The notes: generated from the sequence alone by a model not told the origin. A DNA stretch of 25,845 bases from a virus (IMGVR_UViG_3300047276_000331:1-25845); one strand, 5' to 3'; shown: positions 7,573 through 13,102, counted from the stretch's first letter. A program made the numbers and translations.

Positions 7573-7811
7573 TTGAAACGCTCCCCCTTGCGGCCCAGAC
7601 GGCCAGTCTTCGGATTGCGGAAGTGCGCGCTGGCCAAAGTGATCAACAGCTCCTTGCGGTTGGCGTCGGCCAAACGGAAGCGCAGCTCCAGCTCGCTGAT
7701 GGTGCGGCGCAGATTGCTCTCGGTCTCGTCGCGTTCGGCAAGGATGTCACGCAGACGGGCAACTTCCTGCTCTGCGATGCGCGCGGCTTTCCACGGGTTG
7801 AAAATGCTCAT
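7569..7811 (-). CDS. Small coiled-coil protein, 80 aa
   Basis: It starts MSIFNPWKAARIAEQEV at 7811; GGGAG lies upstream. An extension of the open frame to 7976 was rejected because it lacks a ribosome site and runs antisense-like through the preceding gene. Residues 8-60 are helical with repeated RLRDIL / LRRTISELELRF heptads. The tail HFRNPKTGRLGRKGERF is a basic, phage-typical C-terminus ('RNPKTGRxGRKG'). Function unknown; a DNA- or complex-binding role is possible from the basic tail. Confidence 0.8.
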   Translation of the reverse strand: MSIFNPWKAARIAEQEVARLRDILAERDETESNLRRTISELELRFRLADANRKELLITLASAHFRNPKTGRLGRKGERFK

Positions 7812-7825
7812 GTGTCTTCTCCCTG

Positions 7826-8095
7826 TTAGCTGACAGTTTCGATAAGCTTGTCGGCGATGCCCTCGTACGTCTTGGCCGTGGTGCGGGAAACGAACGAGCG
7901 GCCAGCGTCCTCGACGATTTCGAAGCCGGTCGCATCCTCCCACACGTAGAGGTTGGTGTCGTCGCCGTCTGCACACACGTAGTACGCGACGCTGCCGTCA
8001 TCACCGTCATCATACCAACCCACGACGATGTCGCGGTCAGTCCGGGCCTTGATGGCGTGATTGATCTGGCGGACGGTGTTTTCAGGGTTGATCAT
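7826..8095 (-). CDS. Hypothetical protein, 89 aa; first gene of block B
   Basis: It begins MINPENTVRQINHAIKART, directly after leader B, whose GGAGACCCAAC supplies the ribosome site. A possible earlier start at 8137 falls inside the leader dyad and was rejected. The middle is a beta-rich, acidic stretch (IVVGWYDDGDDGSVAYYVCADGDDTNLYVWEDA), and the end is helical. It looks like a compact alpha/beta protein with no known motif. Function unknown. Confidence 0.78.
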   Translation of the reverse strand: MINPENTVRQINHAIKARTDRDIVVGWYDDGDDGSVAYYVCADGDDTNLYVWEDATGFEIVEDAGRSFVSRTTAKTYEGIADKLIETVS

Positions 8096-8151
8096 GTTGG
8101 GTCTCCGTTGCTGATGGATGTCCCTTAGATCATGCAATGCAGCATTGCAAT
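8096..8151 (-). promoter_or_regulatory. Leader B: dyad operator and conserved 5' leader
   Basis: The dyad at 8132-8150 reads ATGCAAT-GCAGC-ATTGCAA. On the minus strand the conserved ATCAGCAACG box begins 35 nt after the start of TTGCAA, the same spacing as in the other leaders. GGAG follows immediately and then the ATG at 8095. No good -10 hexamer is seen at 17 nt (TAAGGG), so if this is a promoter it is weak or activator-dependent. It would drive the block containing the HTH protein, methyltransferase and primase-helicase. Confidence 0.62.
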
Positions 8152-8170
8152 AGGTAAAATGAAGATAGGC

Positions 8171-8422
8171 TCAGGCGTTGCCCTGCGTGTCGAATATGGC
8201 GCTATCCTGCTCTGCGCGGGCCAGCACCAGTTCGGTCATGGCATAGACTACGTCTCCTACATCCTCGACGTCATCCATGGCCATGAGTTCTTCCGACAGC
8301 AGGTTGATCAGGACGTCGGCGCGGCAGCTACGTCGGCCAGAGCTGAAGGTCGTGCGCAGGATCTGGCCTATCTCGAACTCTGCGTTCGCGTGTGCCTCGG
8401 CATGCAGTTCTTCCTCTGTCAT
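8171..8422 (-). CDS. Hypothetical acidic protein, 83 aa
   Basis: A mostly helical acidic protein (MTEEELHAEAHANAEFEIGQ, then LLSEELMAMDDVEDVGDVVYAMTELV). GGAAGGGG lies upstream and the start overlaps the previous stop (ATGA). It is the last gene before leader B. No family recognised. Confidence 0.72.
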   Translation of the reverse strand: MTEEELHAEAHANAEFEIGQILRTTFSSGRRSCRADVLINLLSEELMAMDDVEDVGDVVYAMTELVLARAEQDSAIFDTQGNA

Positions 8423-8589
8423 ACGCTTTCCCCTTCCTTCAAGTAGTCAGCCACCTCGGCAGCTTGCTCGGCGCGGACGGCTTCACGGTCGGCTTCGATT
8501 ACACGCTCTGCGAATGTTGGTCCGTATTCCTCCATTTCTTCGCAGACCTCATGCGCTACCAAGGCCGCAGGGCGTAGTTCACTGGTCAT
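8419..8589 (-). CDS. Small acidic protein, 56 aa
   Basis: Starts MTSELRPAALVAHEVCEEME and ends YLKEGESV. Nearly all helix-forming and strongly acidic. Its stop overlaps the next ATG by 4 nt, which supports it. The 15-nt start context is repeated at the next upstream gene (8917), so both proteins begin MTSE. GGAG is present upstream. Function unknown. Confidence 0.7.
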   Translation of the reverse strand: MTSELRPAALVAHEVCEEMEEYGPTFAERVIEADREAVRAEQAAEVADYLKEGESV

Positions 8590-8917
8590 GGCTGTCTCCA
8601 GAATTAAGGGTTATCTTCGGAGGCTCACGTAGCTTTCCACCTGTCTCGCGCTCAAACGCTTCAAACTGTTCTGGCTTAAGGCGAACGGCTGCCATTACTG
8701 CTGACAGCCGATAAGAGGGCTGAAAGGCGTTAACGCTTCCAATCTCGACGTTACGTGTCAGGCAGAACTTCATGAACCGCGCTAGGCTGGCGTTACTCAT
8801 GTTCAACCCTTCCTCGCAGTGCATCCATACGCGACCAAACGGATCGGGTTTCGACTGTTGCTTGGCCCAGTGCTGGCAATACCCTTCGGGCCAAGAGCAA
8901 GTGACTTCACTGGTCAT
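8579..8917 (-). CDS. Hypothetical protein, 112 aa
   Basis: Begins MTSEVTCSWPEGYCQHWAKQ and has a short Cys/Trp/His-rich N-terminus, then a segment with SNASLARFMKFCLTRNVEIG that reads like a small helix-turn-helix or helical bundle. It ends 10 nt inside the next gene. AAGG lies upstream of the start, which overlaps the preceding stop (ATGA). No family recognised. Confidence 0.72.
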   Translation of the reverse strand: MTSEVTCSWPEGYCQHWAKQQSKPDPFGRVWMHCEEGLNMSNASLARFMKFCLTRNVEIGSVNAFQPSYRLSAVMAAVRLKPEQFEAFERETGGKLREPPKITLNSGDSHDQ

Positions 8918-9147
8918 GGCTTAACGGCCTTCACAATTTGATCGGTAATGTATTCAAGTTCCCAAGTTGGGTGATACGGTTGCGAAAAGCTGTCACCATC
9001 CATGCGGATGCGCAGATGCGCCCCTTCGGCTGCGGTGATCGTGCCCTCGCGTGGCTGGGCCTTTGGCCCCTTGTCGCCAGTATAGCGGACCCGCTGACCA
9101 CGCTTCGCTGGGACACCGTAGGCTTTAGCGATATAGGACAGGCTCAT
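8914..9147 (-). CDS. Conserved small phage beta-barrel-like protein, 77 aa
   Basis: The start at 9147 (MSLSYIAKAYGVPAKRGQRV) is fixed by a strong GGAGGTGA; the open frame extends further but without a ribosome site. The pattern 'YGVPAKRGxRVRYTG...GTI...GAHLRIRMDG...YHPTWELEY' is one I recognise from many small phage accessory proteins. It looks like a small SH3-like or OB-like barrel with an HPTW motif. Function unknown. Confidence 0.82.
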   Translation of the reverse strand: MSLSYIAKAYGVPAKRGQRVRYTGDKGPKAQPREGTITAAEGAHLRIRMDGDSFSQPYHPTWELEYITDQIVKAVKP

Positions 9148-9151
9148 AGCT

Positions 9152-9391
9152 TCACCTCCGGCAGCGCGTAGAGGGGGGGGCACATTCGGCATATGGCGGA
9201 ACCTCTTTGTCATCACTCACGATGTAGCTTGTGACAGGGCCATCCTCTTCCTTCACGACATAGAACACCGGCTCCAGCGTATCACGCAGGGCTTTGAGCG
9301 CGGCGGTGGCTAGAAACTCACTGCCAATCAGACTTTCACCTATGGCGTTTTCCATCGCCCGCGCCATCGCTTCGATCAGCTTGTCACTCAT
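9152..9391 (-). CDS. Hypothetical protein, 79 aa
   Basis: Helical N-terminus (MSDKLIEAMARAMENAIG), then a beta-forming middle (FYVVKEEDGPVTSYIVSDD) and a Pro/Cys/Arg tail. GGAG upstream; the start overlaps the previous stop. A run of eight C (minus strand) near the 3' end could be frameshift-prone, but the stop falls neatly within the next gene's ribosome site, so the frame is probably correct. The 'LIEAMARAM' opening is common in small phage accessory proteins. Function unknown. Confidence 0.7.
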   Translation of the reverse strand: MSDKLIEAMARAMENAIGESLIGSEFLATAALKALRDTLEPVFYVVKEEDGPVTSYIVSDDKEVPPYAECAPPSTRCRR

Positions 9392-9633
9392 GGCTGTTCT
9401 CCAAAGACTGTGCGGGCAACGCGCATACGAATAGCATCAACCACGCCGGGTTCGGTATATCCCATCCAGTCCAACGCCTTCCGTAGCCGCTCGATCTCGC
9501 GGGCTTGGGTTTCGATTAGGTCTGCGGCTTCAAGTGGGGCTTCACTGGTGTATGATGTGTTTTTACCGGCATCCTCGTAATACCAGTGGCTCCACCGCAG
9601 CCGCTCCACCAGCGCCTTTGCTTCGTCAGTCAT
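9388..9633 (-). CDS. Small phage accessory protein with ALVERLR / EIERLRKAL motifs, 81 aa
   Basis: Starts MTDEAKALVERLRWSHWYYE at 9633 with GAGGTGGG upstream. It has the familiar arrangement of a short N-terminal helix, an EAADLIETQAREIERLRKAL coiled-coil segment, and a short C-terminal helix. Similar proteins are common in phages of Proteobacteria, always without a known role. It overlaps the repeat-protein gene by 8 nt. Confidence 0.78.
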   Translation of the reverse strand: MTDEAKALVERLRWSHWYYEDAGKNTSYTSEAPLEAADLIETQAREIERLRKALDWMGYTEPGVVDAIRMRVARTVFGEQP

Positions 9634-9931
9634 GGCCCACCTCGACAATCTGCGACCCACGGGCTGCACCGACAAGCCCTAGCGAATTGCTAACTGTGCC
9701 GTCGCCGTAGCCGTAGCCGTAGCCGTAGCCGTAGCCGTAGCCGTCGCCGTTGCCGTCGCCGTAGCCGTTGCCGTAGCCGTAGCCGTAGCCGTAGCCGTTG
9801 CCGTAGCCGTCGCCGTAGCCGTTGCCGTTGCCGTAGCCGTTGCCGTAGCCGTAGCCGTAGCCGTCGCCGTCGCCGTTGCCGTAGCCGTTGCCGTAGCCGT
9901 AGCCCACAGGCACAAAGATAGTGGGGACCAT
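9626..9931 (-). CDS. Low-complexity Gly-X repeat protein (X = Tyr, Asn or Asp)
   Basis: A 101-aa protein. After a short hydrophobic start (MVPTIFVPV) come 34 consecutive Gly-X dipeptides with X = Tyr 20 times, Asn 8 times and Asp 6 times. A 23-residue tail (TVSNSLGLVGAARGSQIVE...) follows. There is no signal peptide cleavage motif and no transmembrane segment. The ATG at 9931 overlaps the previous stop as TGATG. The composition resembles aromatic-Gly low-complexity segments that self-associate, or glycine-rich polyglycine-II-type folds; both are only possibilities. I recall Gly-X ORFs of this sort in other phages, sometimes beside a protein like the next one upstream. Function unknown. Confidence 0.75.
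   Translation of the reverse strand: MVPTIFVPVGYGYGNGYGNGDGDGYGYGYGNGYGNGNGYGDGYGNGYGYGYGYGNGYGDGNGDGYGYGYGYGYGYGDGTVSNSLGLVGAARGSQIVEVGHD
9698..9901. repeat. Hexanucleotide repeat, 34 units of GCCGTN (plus strand)
   Basis: Thirty-four perfect 6-bp units with no indels. The first five bases never change. The sixth is A (20), T (8) or C (6), never G. In the minus-strand gene this base is the first position of the X codon, giving TAC, AAC or GAC. Confidence 0.97.
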
Positions 9932-10233
9932 CACAGACCCCACTTGTCGTCTACCGGGACACAGAACACTTCTGCACCTACTGGCATATCAACGTCAGCG
10001 ATTTTGCGCAGGTCGGCCTTCGCCTTCTTCGGGTCAGCAATCATGCCCGCGAAGCCGATACTCTCCCACTTGAATACGTGCAGTGCGTTCGACAGGCGGA
10101 TGCGCCCATTCTCGCGGGTCACGTCACCAGCGAAAATCCAGCCACGATCCACCACGACAACGGCGCGGGTTCCTGTCGGGCGGTTAGCGATAGGCGCGTA
10201 ATCAACGCCGTTGATGGTCACAATGTCAGTCAT
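9931..10233 (-). CDS. Conserved phage protein of unknown function (DUF6948-like)
   Basis: A 100-aa protein with a compact beta-rich N-terminal half: INGVDYAPI, then RAVVVVDRGWIFAGDVT, then RIRLSNALHVFKWESIGFAG. A C-terminal strand/turn (EVFCVPVDDKWGL) follows. I recognise the 'VVVDRGWIFAGDV...W(E)SIGF' pattern from small phage proteins which I believe are filed as DUF6948; treat the number as unchecked. AAGGAG upstream. It immediately precedes the Gly-X repeat gene with a 1-nt overlap, so the two are likely made together. Confidence 0.72.
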   Translation of the reverse strand: MTDIVTINGVDYAPIANRPTGTRAVVVVDRGWIFAGDVTRENGRIRLSNALHVFKWESIGFAGMIADPKKAKADLRKIADVDMPVGAEVFCVPVDDKWGL

Positions 10234-10239
10234 TAGCTT

Positions 10240-10494
10240 TTACTCCTTGGTTTCAGTGATGGTTAGCCCACGGGCTGCGAGGGCTGCACGGAGTAGGTCC
10301 GATGCCTTCTCTGGCGCACACCAGTCTAGTTCCTTTAGCGCCTCCCGCAGCCTAGCCACCTCGGCAGTCAGGGCTTCGATGCGGGAGATTAGCTGGATCA
10401 ATAGAACGCCATCTTCGTCTGATCCCCATGCAGAACTAAGGTTCAGCAGTGCGGCGCGCGCGCTGGCAAACTCAAGCAGCTTATCCTCGGTCAT
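10240..10494 (-). CDS. Small phage accessory protein with coiled coil, 84 aa
   Basis: MTEDKLLEFASARAALLNLS opening, then LIQLISRIEALTAEVARLRE (coiled coil, about residues 30-52), then a short helix. The build resembles the 9388-9633 gene and others in this block, suggesting gene family expansion. Start overlaps the previous stop (ATGA) with AAGGA upstream. Function unknown. Confidence 0.72.
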   Translation of the reverse strand: MTEDKLLEFASARAALLNLSSAWGSDEDGVLLIQLISRIEALTAEVARLREALKELDWCAPEKASDLLRAALAARGLTITETKE

Positions 10495-10811
10495 GGCTTA
10501 TCCTTCTCTGCGCGGATTAGATCGACCATGCGCTCTATAGGAGCGGTCTTGTAATCATCCCAAGCGCCGCAAGCGCATTCGCCTTCCGCACGGGCAAAAC
10601 AGTCGCATAGCTTGGCATCTTCTTCGAGTATCACCGCCGCACGTTCCAGCCCTGCGGCGTAGGCGGCTTGGCGGGTGTCGGCTATAAAGTCAGCGATTAC
10701 CCTTGCAGCGCGTTCTTCACCTTCGCCGGGTATGCTCTGACCGCCATAGTCGAACGCAGCCTGTATCCAAACAGCTCGCGCCGCCTTCCGATCCTCGTCA
10801 GTCACGGTCAT
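10491..10811 (-). CDS. Small phage accessory protein with Cys cluster, 106 aa
   Basis: Helical protein with TRQAAYAAGLERAAVIL, then a Cys-rich insertion (LCDCFARAEGECACGAW, four Cys) that could bind a metal, then a helix (APIERMVDLIRAEKD). Proteins with 'AAYAAGLERAA' are common in phage early blocks and have no known function. GGAGG upstream; start overlaps the previous stop (ATGA). Confidence 0.75.
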   Translation of the reverse strand: MTVTDEDRKAARAVWIQAAFDYGGQSIPGEGEERAARVIADFIADTRQAAYAAGLERAAVILEEDAKLCDCFARAEGECACGAWDDYKTAPIERMVDLIRAEKDKP

Positions 10812-11029
10812 GGCTTAGCCTCCGGTGGTGAGGGGAGGGGCATCCAGTGGGTTGGCTTGAGTAGCATGTTATGCCCCGGTGCGTGTGTTAGCCAACTCCT
10901 ACTGGTTTCATCGAAGAATGCTGAAAACACACCGCCACAGTTGAACCCCTCATGCTCTGGCGAAAAAACCAGAACGTCTGTCCAATCCTTCGGCGCTGTC
11001 TTAATCGGTTGCCAGTCAGTCACGGTCAT
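10808..11029 (-). CDS. DUF551 family protein
   Basis: A 73-aa protein with the DUF551 signature: WQPIKTAPKDWTDVLVF at the N-terminus, a Trp-rich middle (SRSWLTHAPGHN), and PTHWMPLPSPP near the C-terminus. DUF551 is widespread in phages and prophages of Proteobacteria and has no established function. AAAGGAG upstream; 14-nt overlap with the preceding gene and ATGA overlap with the following one. Confidence 0.9.
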   Translation of the reverse strand: MTVTDWQPIKTAPKDWTDVLVFSPEHEGFNCGGVFSAFFDETSRSWLTHAPGHNMLLKPTHWMPLPSPPEAKP

Positions 11030-11342
11030 GGCCTGCTCCTTTCACGATGGCGGCGGGGTCTAGGGCGCGGATACGGCAATCAAATATAGTCCAGCTATCA
11101 GTCCATTCTTCCCGTGCCGCCTCCAGTGCCAGCCTAGCGCCTTCCTCCATCAGCGCGATGGCTGCGGCCTCATGCGCCTCAACGATACGGCAGGCCAACC
11201 AACTAGCGCACTGGTTCATAGGTTCGTCCAGTATGGTGTTTGCCTCGATCCAAAGGGCAATGTGGTCTGCGTTAGTTATGTCCAGTTCTCGGCGCAAGCG
11301 GGCTACGTCTCTCGCAGCGGCCTCTATCGCTTCGTTGGTCAT
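11016..11342 (-). CDS. Small phage accessory protein, helical, 108 aa
   Basis: Start at MTNEAIEAAARDVARLRREL (11342), with AAGGAA upstream. Composed of helices, with RIVEAHEAAAIALMEEGARL and LEAAREEWTDSWTIFDCRIR toward the end. The same open frame continues upstream without a stop, but the intervening residues look non-coding. An ATGA junction with a stop in another frame at 11339 argues that a separate gene ends here. Function unknown. Confidence 0.7.
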   Translation of the reverse strand: MTNEAIEAAARDVARLRRELDITNADHIALWIEANTILDEPMNQCASWLACRIVEAHEAAAIALMEEGARLALEAAREEWTDSWTIFDCRIRALDPAAIVKGAGHDRD

Positions 11343-11612
11343 GGGGTGGGTTCCTTCTTCTTGCGGTAGGCATAGACCGCGAGGTTGACTGCATACGCTT
11401 GGATGCAATCCCAAAAGGCATGGTGCAGCCTGTGCTTGGACCTGAGCCACCAGTTCGTGTATTCGTCGCTGCGACTTGTCGAAGTATTCTCTATGGCTTT
11501 TCGCTTCACGAACCTGATTGGCGTGTTTATTCCGCCACGCACGAGCCAGCCGCTCGTTCTCGGCTTCCAGTTCCTTGACCCGTTCGGCCAGCAGTTCTTC
11601 GGGGTATTTCAT
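11339..11612 (-). pseudogene. Small coiled-coil accessory gene with apparent frameshift
   Basis: From the ATG at 11612 (AAGGAT upstream, overlapping the preceding stop) the frame gives a good coiled coil, MKYPEELLAERVKELEAENE to ELVAQVQAQA. It then turns into an unprotein-like Pro/Cys/Leu stretch. In the +1 frame the same DNA reads LHHAFWDCIQAYAVNLAVYA, then YRKKKEPTP and a TGA overlapping the next ATG as ATGA, the junction type used throughout this block. The simplest reading is one gene split by a single-base change near 11410-11440. It may be a real mutation, a sequencing error or a decoded shift; the direction does not fit a classic -1 site. Confidence 0.5.
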
Positions 11613-11902
11613 TGGCCGTATCCTTGTTCCCAGAGTTCGATGGCGCGGATGCAGTTGTGGACGTCTGGTATTACGCCGCCCCAATTGGCCACTTCAGACG
11701 CCTCTCTCAACGCCTCCCGCGCACACAGCAGCTTGCGATCCTGCGGCGGTTGCTCGTAGCGTTCGATCATGTCGCAGAGGGCGCTGATGGCGCGGCGCTC
11801 AGGGTTATCGACGGCCATAGAACGGACGTGGTGTGGTTTGCGCCCAACCCAGCTACAAGCCCGCTCAAAAGCCCAGTCGGGCGGTGTTTGCTTGTCAGTC
11901 AT
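11609..11902 (-). CDS. Hypothetical protein, 97 aa
   Basis: Begins MTDKQTPPDWAFERACSWVG; AAGGAGG upstream. Contains an alpha-helical core with RRAISALCDMIERYEQPP and CAREALREASEVANWGGVIP. The 'PPDWAFERA' opening is familiar from small phage accessory proteins. ATGA overlap with the following gene. Function unknown. Confidence 0.75.
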   Translation of the reverse strand: MTDKQTPPDWAFERACSWVGRKPHHVRSMAVDNPERRAISALCDMIERYEQPPQDRKLLCAREALREASEVANWGGVIPDVHNCIRAIELWEQGYGQ

Positions 11903-11905
11903 CGC

Positions 11906-12196
11906 TCAGTCCTCCTTCGTCCAGTCGTACGCGATCAGGGCGTCGACCTTGGCCTTGTACGCCTTGTCCTTAGCCATCAGCTCGCGCGCCTGATGCAGGC
12001 CATTGCGGATGGTGGTGTGGTCTCGCTTCAGCCAGCGCCCCACTTGGCTCAGACTGTTGCCGCGCTCGTGCAGGGCCGCGTAGACGGCGAAGCGTGCGGG
12101 CAGGATGTAGCGGTTCTTGTACTTGCCTGCGATCTCATGGGGCAGGATCTTGAAGACCCGCGCAGCCTCCTTGATGACTTCTGTGTAGCTGCTCAC
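11906..12196 (-). CDS. Stand-alone DnaA domain IV-like DNA-binding protein
   Basis: A 96-aa protein with a GTG start (GAGGAG upstream). Residues about 12-72 match the C-terminal DNA-binding domain of DnaA: ARFAVYAALHERGNSLSQVG followed by the signature W-L-K-RDHTTI (RDHTTI at 58-63) and NGLHQAREL. It lacks the AAA+ and N-terminal domains of true DnaA. It probably binds DnaA-box-like sites as a regulator of phage transcription or replication, or competes with host DnaA at the host origin; both are inference. It is the second gene after leader C, 2 nt from its neighbour. I found no convincing DnaA box cluster in the window. Confidence 0.88.
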   Translation of the reverse strand: MSSYTEVIKEAARVFKILPHEIAGKYKNRYILPARFAVYAALHERGNSLSQVGRWLKRDHTTIRNGLHQARELMAKDKAYKAKVDALIAYDWTKED

Positions 12197-12198
12197 GC

Positions 12199-12453
12199 TT
12201 AATGCTCCTCGTAGTAGGCGCGGTCGCCCAGAACCTTCTTAAGGTGGTCGAGGACGTACTCTGCCTGATCGACCCACTCGGACACCGAGTAGGCATTGGC
12301 GTAGGGGACGTAGATCGACACCGTTTCGTAGATGTTGTCTGCCGGTACGTCGTAGATGAAGTAATGGTAGCCGTCGCCACGCACCAGCTCCAGCGGGATG
12401 CGCGCTTCGTTGATTGCGCGCTGGGCCTGCTTGATGGTGGTTTTGTTGGTCAT
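12199..12453 (-). CDS. Hypothetical protein, 84 aa; first gene after leader C
   Basis: Starts MTNKTTIKQAQRAINEARIP directly after leader C (GGAGTACCTGAT then ATG). Has a beta-rich middle (DGYHYFIYDVPADNIYETVS) and a helical end (EYVLDHLKKVLGDRAYYEE). The same frame is open for another 131 codons upstream through the leader, so a longer form is also possible (see the entry 12199-12846). Leader conservation makes 12453 the best-supported start. Function unknown. Confidence 0.75.
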   Translation of the reverse strand: MTNKTTIKQAQRAINEARIPLELVRGDGYHYFIYDVPADNIYETVSIYVPYANAYSVSEWVDQAEYVLDHLKKVLGDRAYYEEH

Positions 12454-12846
12454 ATCAGGTACTCCGTATGCGTTGCTGATGACGCCTTCTCGCATATGCA
12501 ACGCAGCATTGCAATACCCTATTTCTTCCGTTCGTCCATCATAGCGTCGGCGTACAGTTCTTGTTGGGTCATGTTCTTGCTCTCCTTGCATCTGGCGGTG
12601 GAGGGCGAGGGCCTCCTTGGTCAGGTCGTCGTGCAGGGTGCGCAGCGCGCCCAGCCTGCGGAAGTGGACGGCACGGTCGTGCTCAAGGCGATCAGTGTCG
12701 CCGGGGTAGTCCCTGCCGTTGGGCGCGATGCGCTGCAGCTCGAAGATCAGGTTCTCAAGCAGGACGCGTGCGTTCATGCGGTGGTCGATCAGATCGCTGC
12801 CGGGCGTGCCGTTGATGTTGAGCACTGGATTGACAAGGTCGTTCAT
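12199..12846 (-). CDS. Small phage protein (N-terminal part) open in frame through leader C into the downstream gene
   Basis: The ATG at 12846 (GAGGAGGA upstream) starts MNDLVNPVLNINGTPGSDLI. Over about 85 residues it follows a common small phage protein ('INGT...DLI...L...LQRIAPNGRDY...LEHDRAVHFRRLGALRTLHDDLTKEALAL'). Such proteins normally stop about there. Here no stop occurs: the frame runs through 45 residues of leader-like sequence and into the 84-aa gene, giving 215 aa in all. Either a fusion protein is made alongside the short form, or a stop has been lost. A 17-aa frame with strong AAGGAG begins exactly where the stop would be expected. Confidence 0.55.
   Translation of the reverse strand: MNDLVNPVLNINGTPGSDLIDHRMNARVLLENLIFELQRIAPNGRDYPGDTDRLEHDRAVHFRRLGALRTLHDDLTKEALALHRQMQGEQEHDPTRTVRRRYDGRTEEIGYCNAALHMREGVISNAYGVPDMTNKTTIKQAQRAINEARIPLELVRGDGYHYFIYDVPADNIYETVSIYVPYANAYSVSEWVDQAEYVLDHLKKVLGDRAYYEEH
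12454..12515 (-). promoter_or_regulatory. Leader C: dyad operator and conserved 5' leader
   Basis: The dyad at 12496-12514 reads ATGCAAC-GCAGC-ATTGCAA. On the minus strand ATCAGCAACGCATACGGAGT begins 34 nt after the start of TTGCAA, nearly identical to leader A over the same stretch. No clear -10 hexamer. It would control the longest early block (DnaA-domain protein through 8171). Unusually, the whole leader is inside an open reading frame. Confidence 0.65.
12519..12572 (-). CDS. Possible 17-aa leader peptide ahead of leader C
   Basis: A tiny frame, MTQQELYADAMMDERKK, with an excellent AAGGAG 8 nt upstream. Its TAG stop ends just 5 nt before the dyad of leader C. It lies in a different frame from the long ORF that spans the region. 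Its translation could influence read-through into the next block or end the upstream operon. It may be chance; size gives little statistical support. Confidence 0.35.
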   Translation of the reverse strand: MTQQELYADAMMDERKK

Positions 12847-12850
12847 GGTC

Positions 12851-13102
12851 TCAGTCCTCCTCGTGGCGGCGGCGCTCGTGCTCCGCGTCACCGGCGCAGT
12901 CGGCCTGATACTCGGCCTCCTCCCGGATCCGATCGTCGATCTCGGCATAGGCCTGCTCCAGCGTGTCGACGGTGAAGCGGTCGCCGTCCAGCCAGCCGTC
13001 CTCCTTGCCGAGCCAGACCGGCTCGTAGTTGGGCGAGACGGCCTCGTAGCCGCCCTGATAGGGGCACCATTCGATGGTCCAGTCGCGGTAGGTGATGGTC
13101 AT
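12851..13102 (-). CDS. Hypothetical protein, 83 aa
   Basis: Opens MTITYRDWTIEWCPYQGGYE, with a Trp-rich beta-like segment (YEPVWLGKEDGWLDGDRF), then an acidic helix ending in a charged tail (EHERRRHEED). GGGAGG upstream. It is 3 nt from the previous gene and in the same block. The pattern 'W...YQGGYEAVSPNYEPVW' is known from small phage proteins without function. Confidence 0.78.
   Translation of the reverse strand: MTITYRDWTIEWCPYQGGYEAVSPNYEPVWLGKEDGWLDGDRFTVDTLEQAYAEIDDRIREEAEYQADCAGDAEHERRRHEED

Noticed and set aside
9172-9181. Run of eight G as a frameshift in the 79-aa gene
   Set aside because: The stop in the present frame falls exactly in the next gene's GGAGGTGA ribosome site, a normal junction.
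9698-9901. CRISPR array
   Set aside because: Tandem 6-bp units with no spacers; simple coding repeat.
9679-9915. Alternative frames through the hexamer repeat (Ala-Thr on the minus strand, Ala-Val on the plus strand)
   Set aside because: The minus-strand version needs a TTG start without a ribosome site. No start or flanking coding sequence supports the plus-strand version.
11016-11684. One 222-aa protein spanning two accessory genes
   Set aside because: The join is a Pro/Cys-rich, non-protein-like stretch; a good ribosome site and an ATGA junction at 11339-11342 favour two genes.
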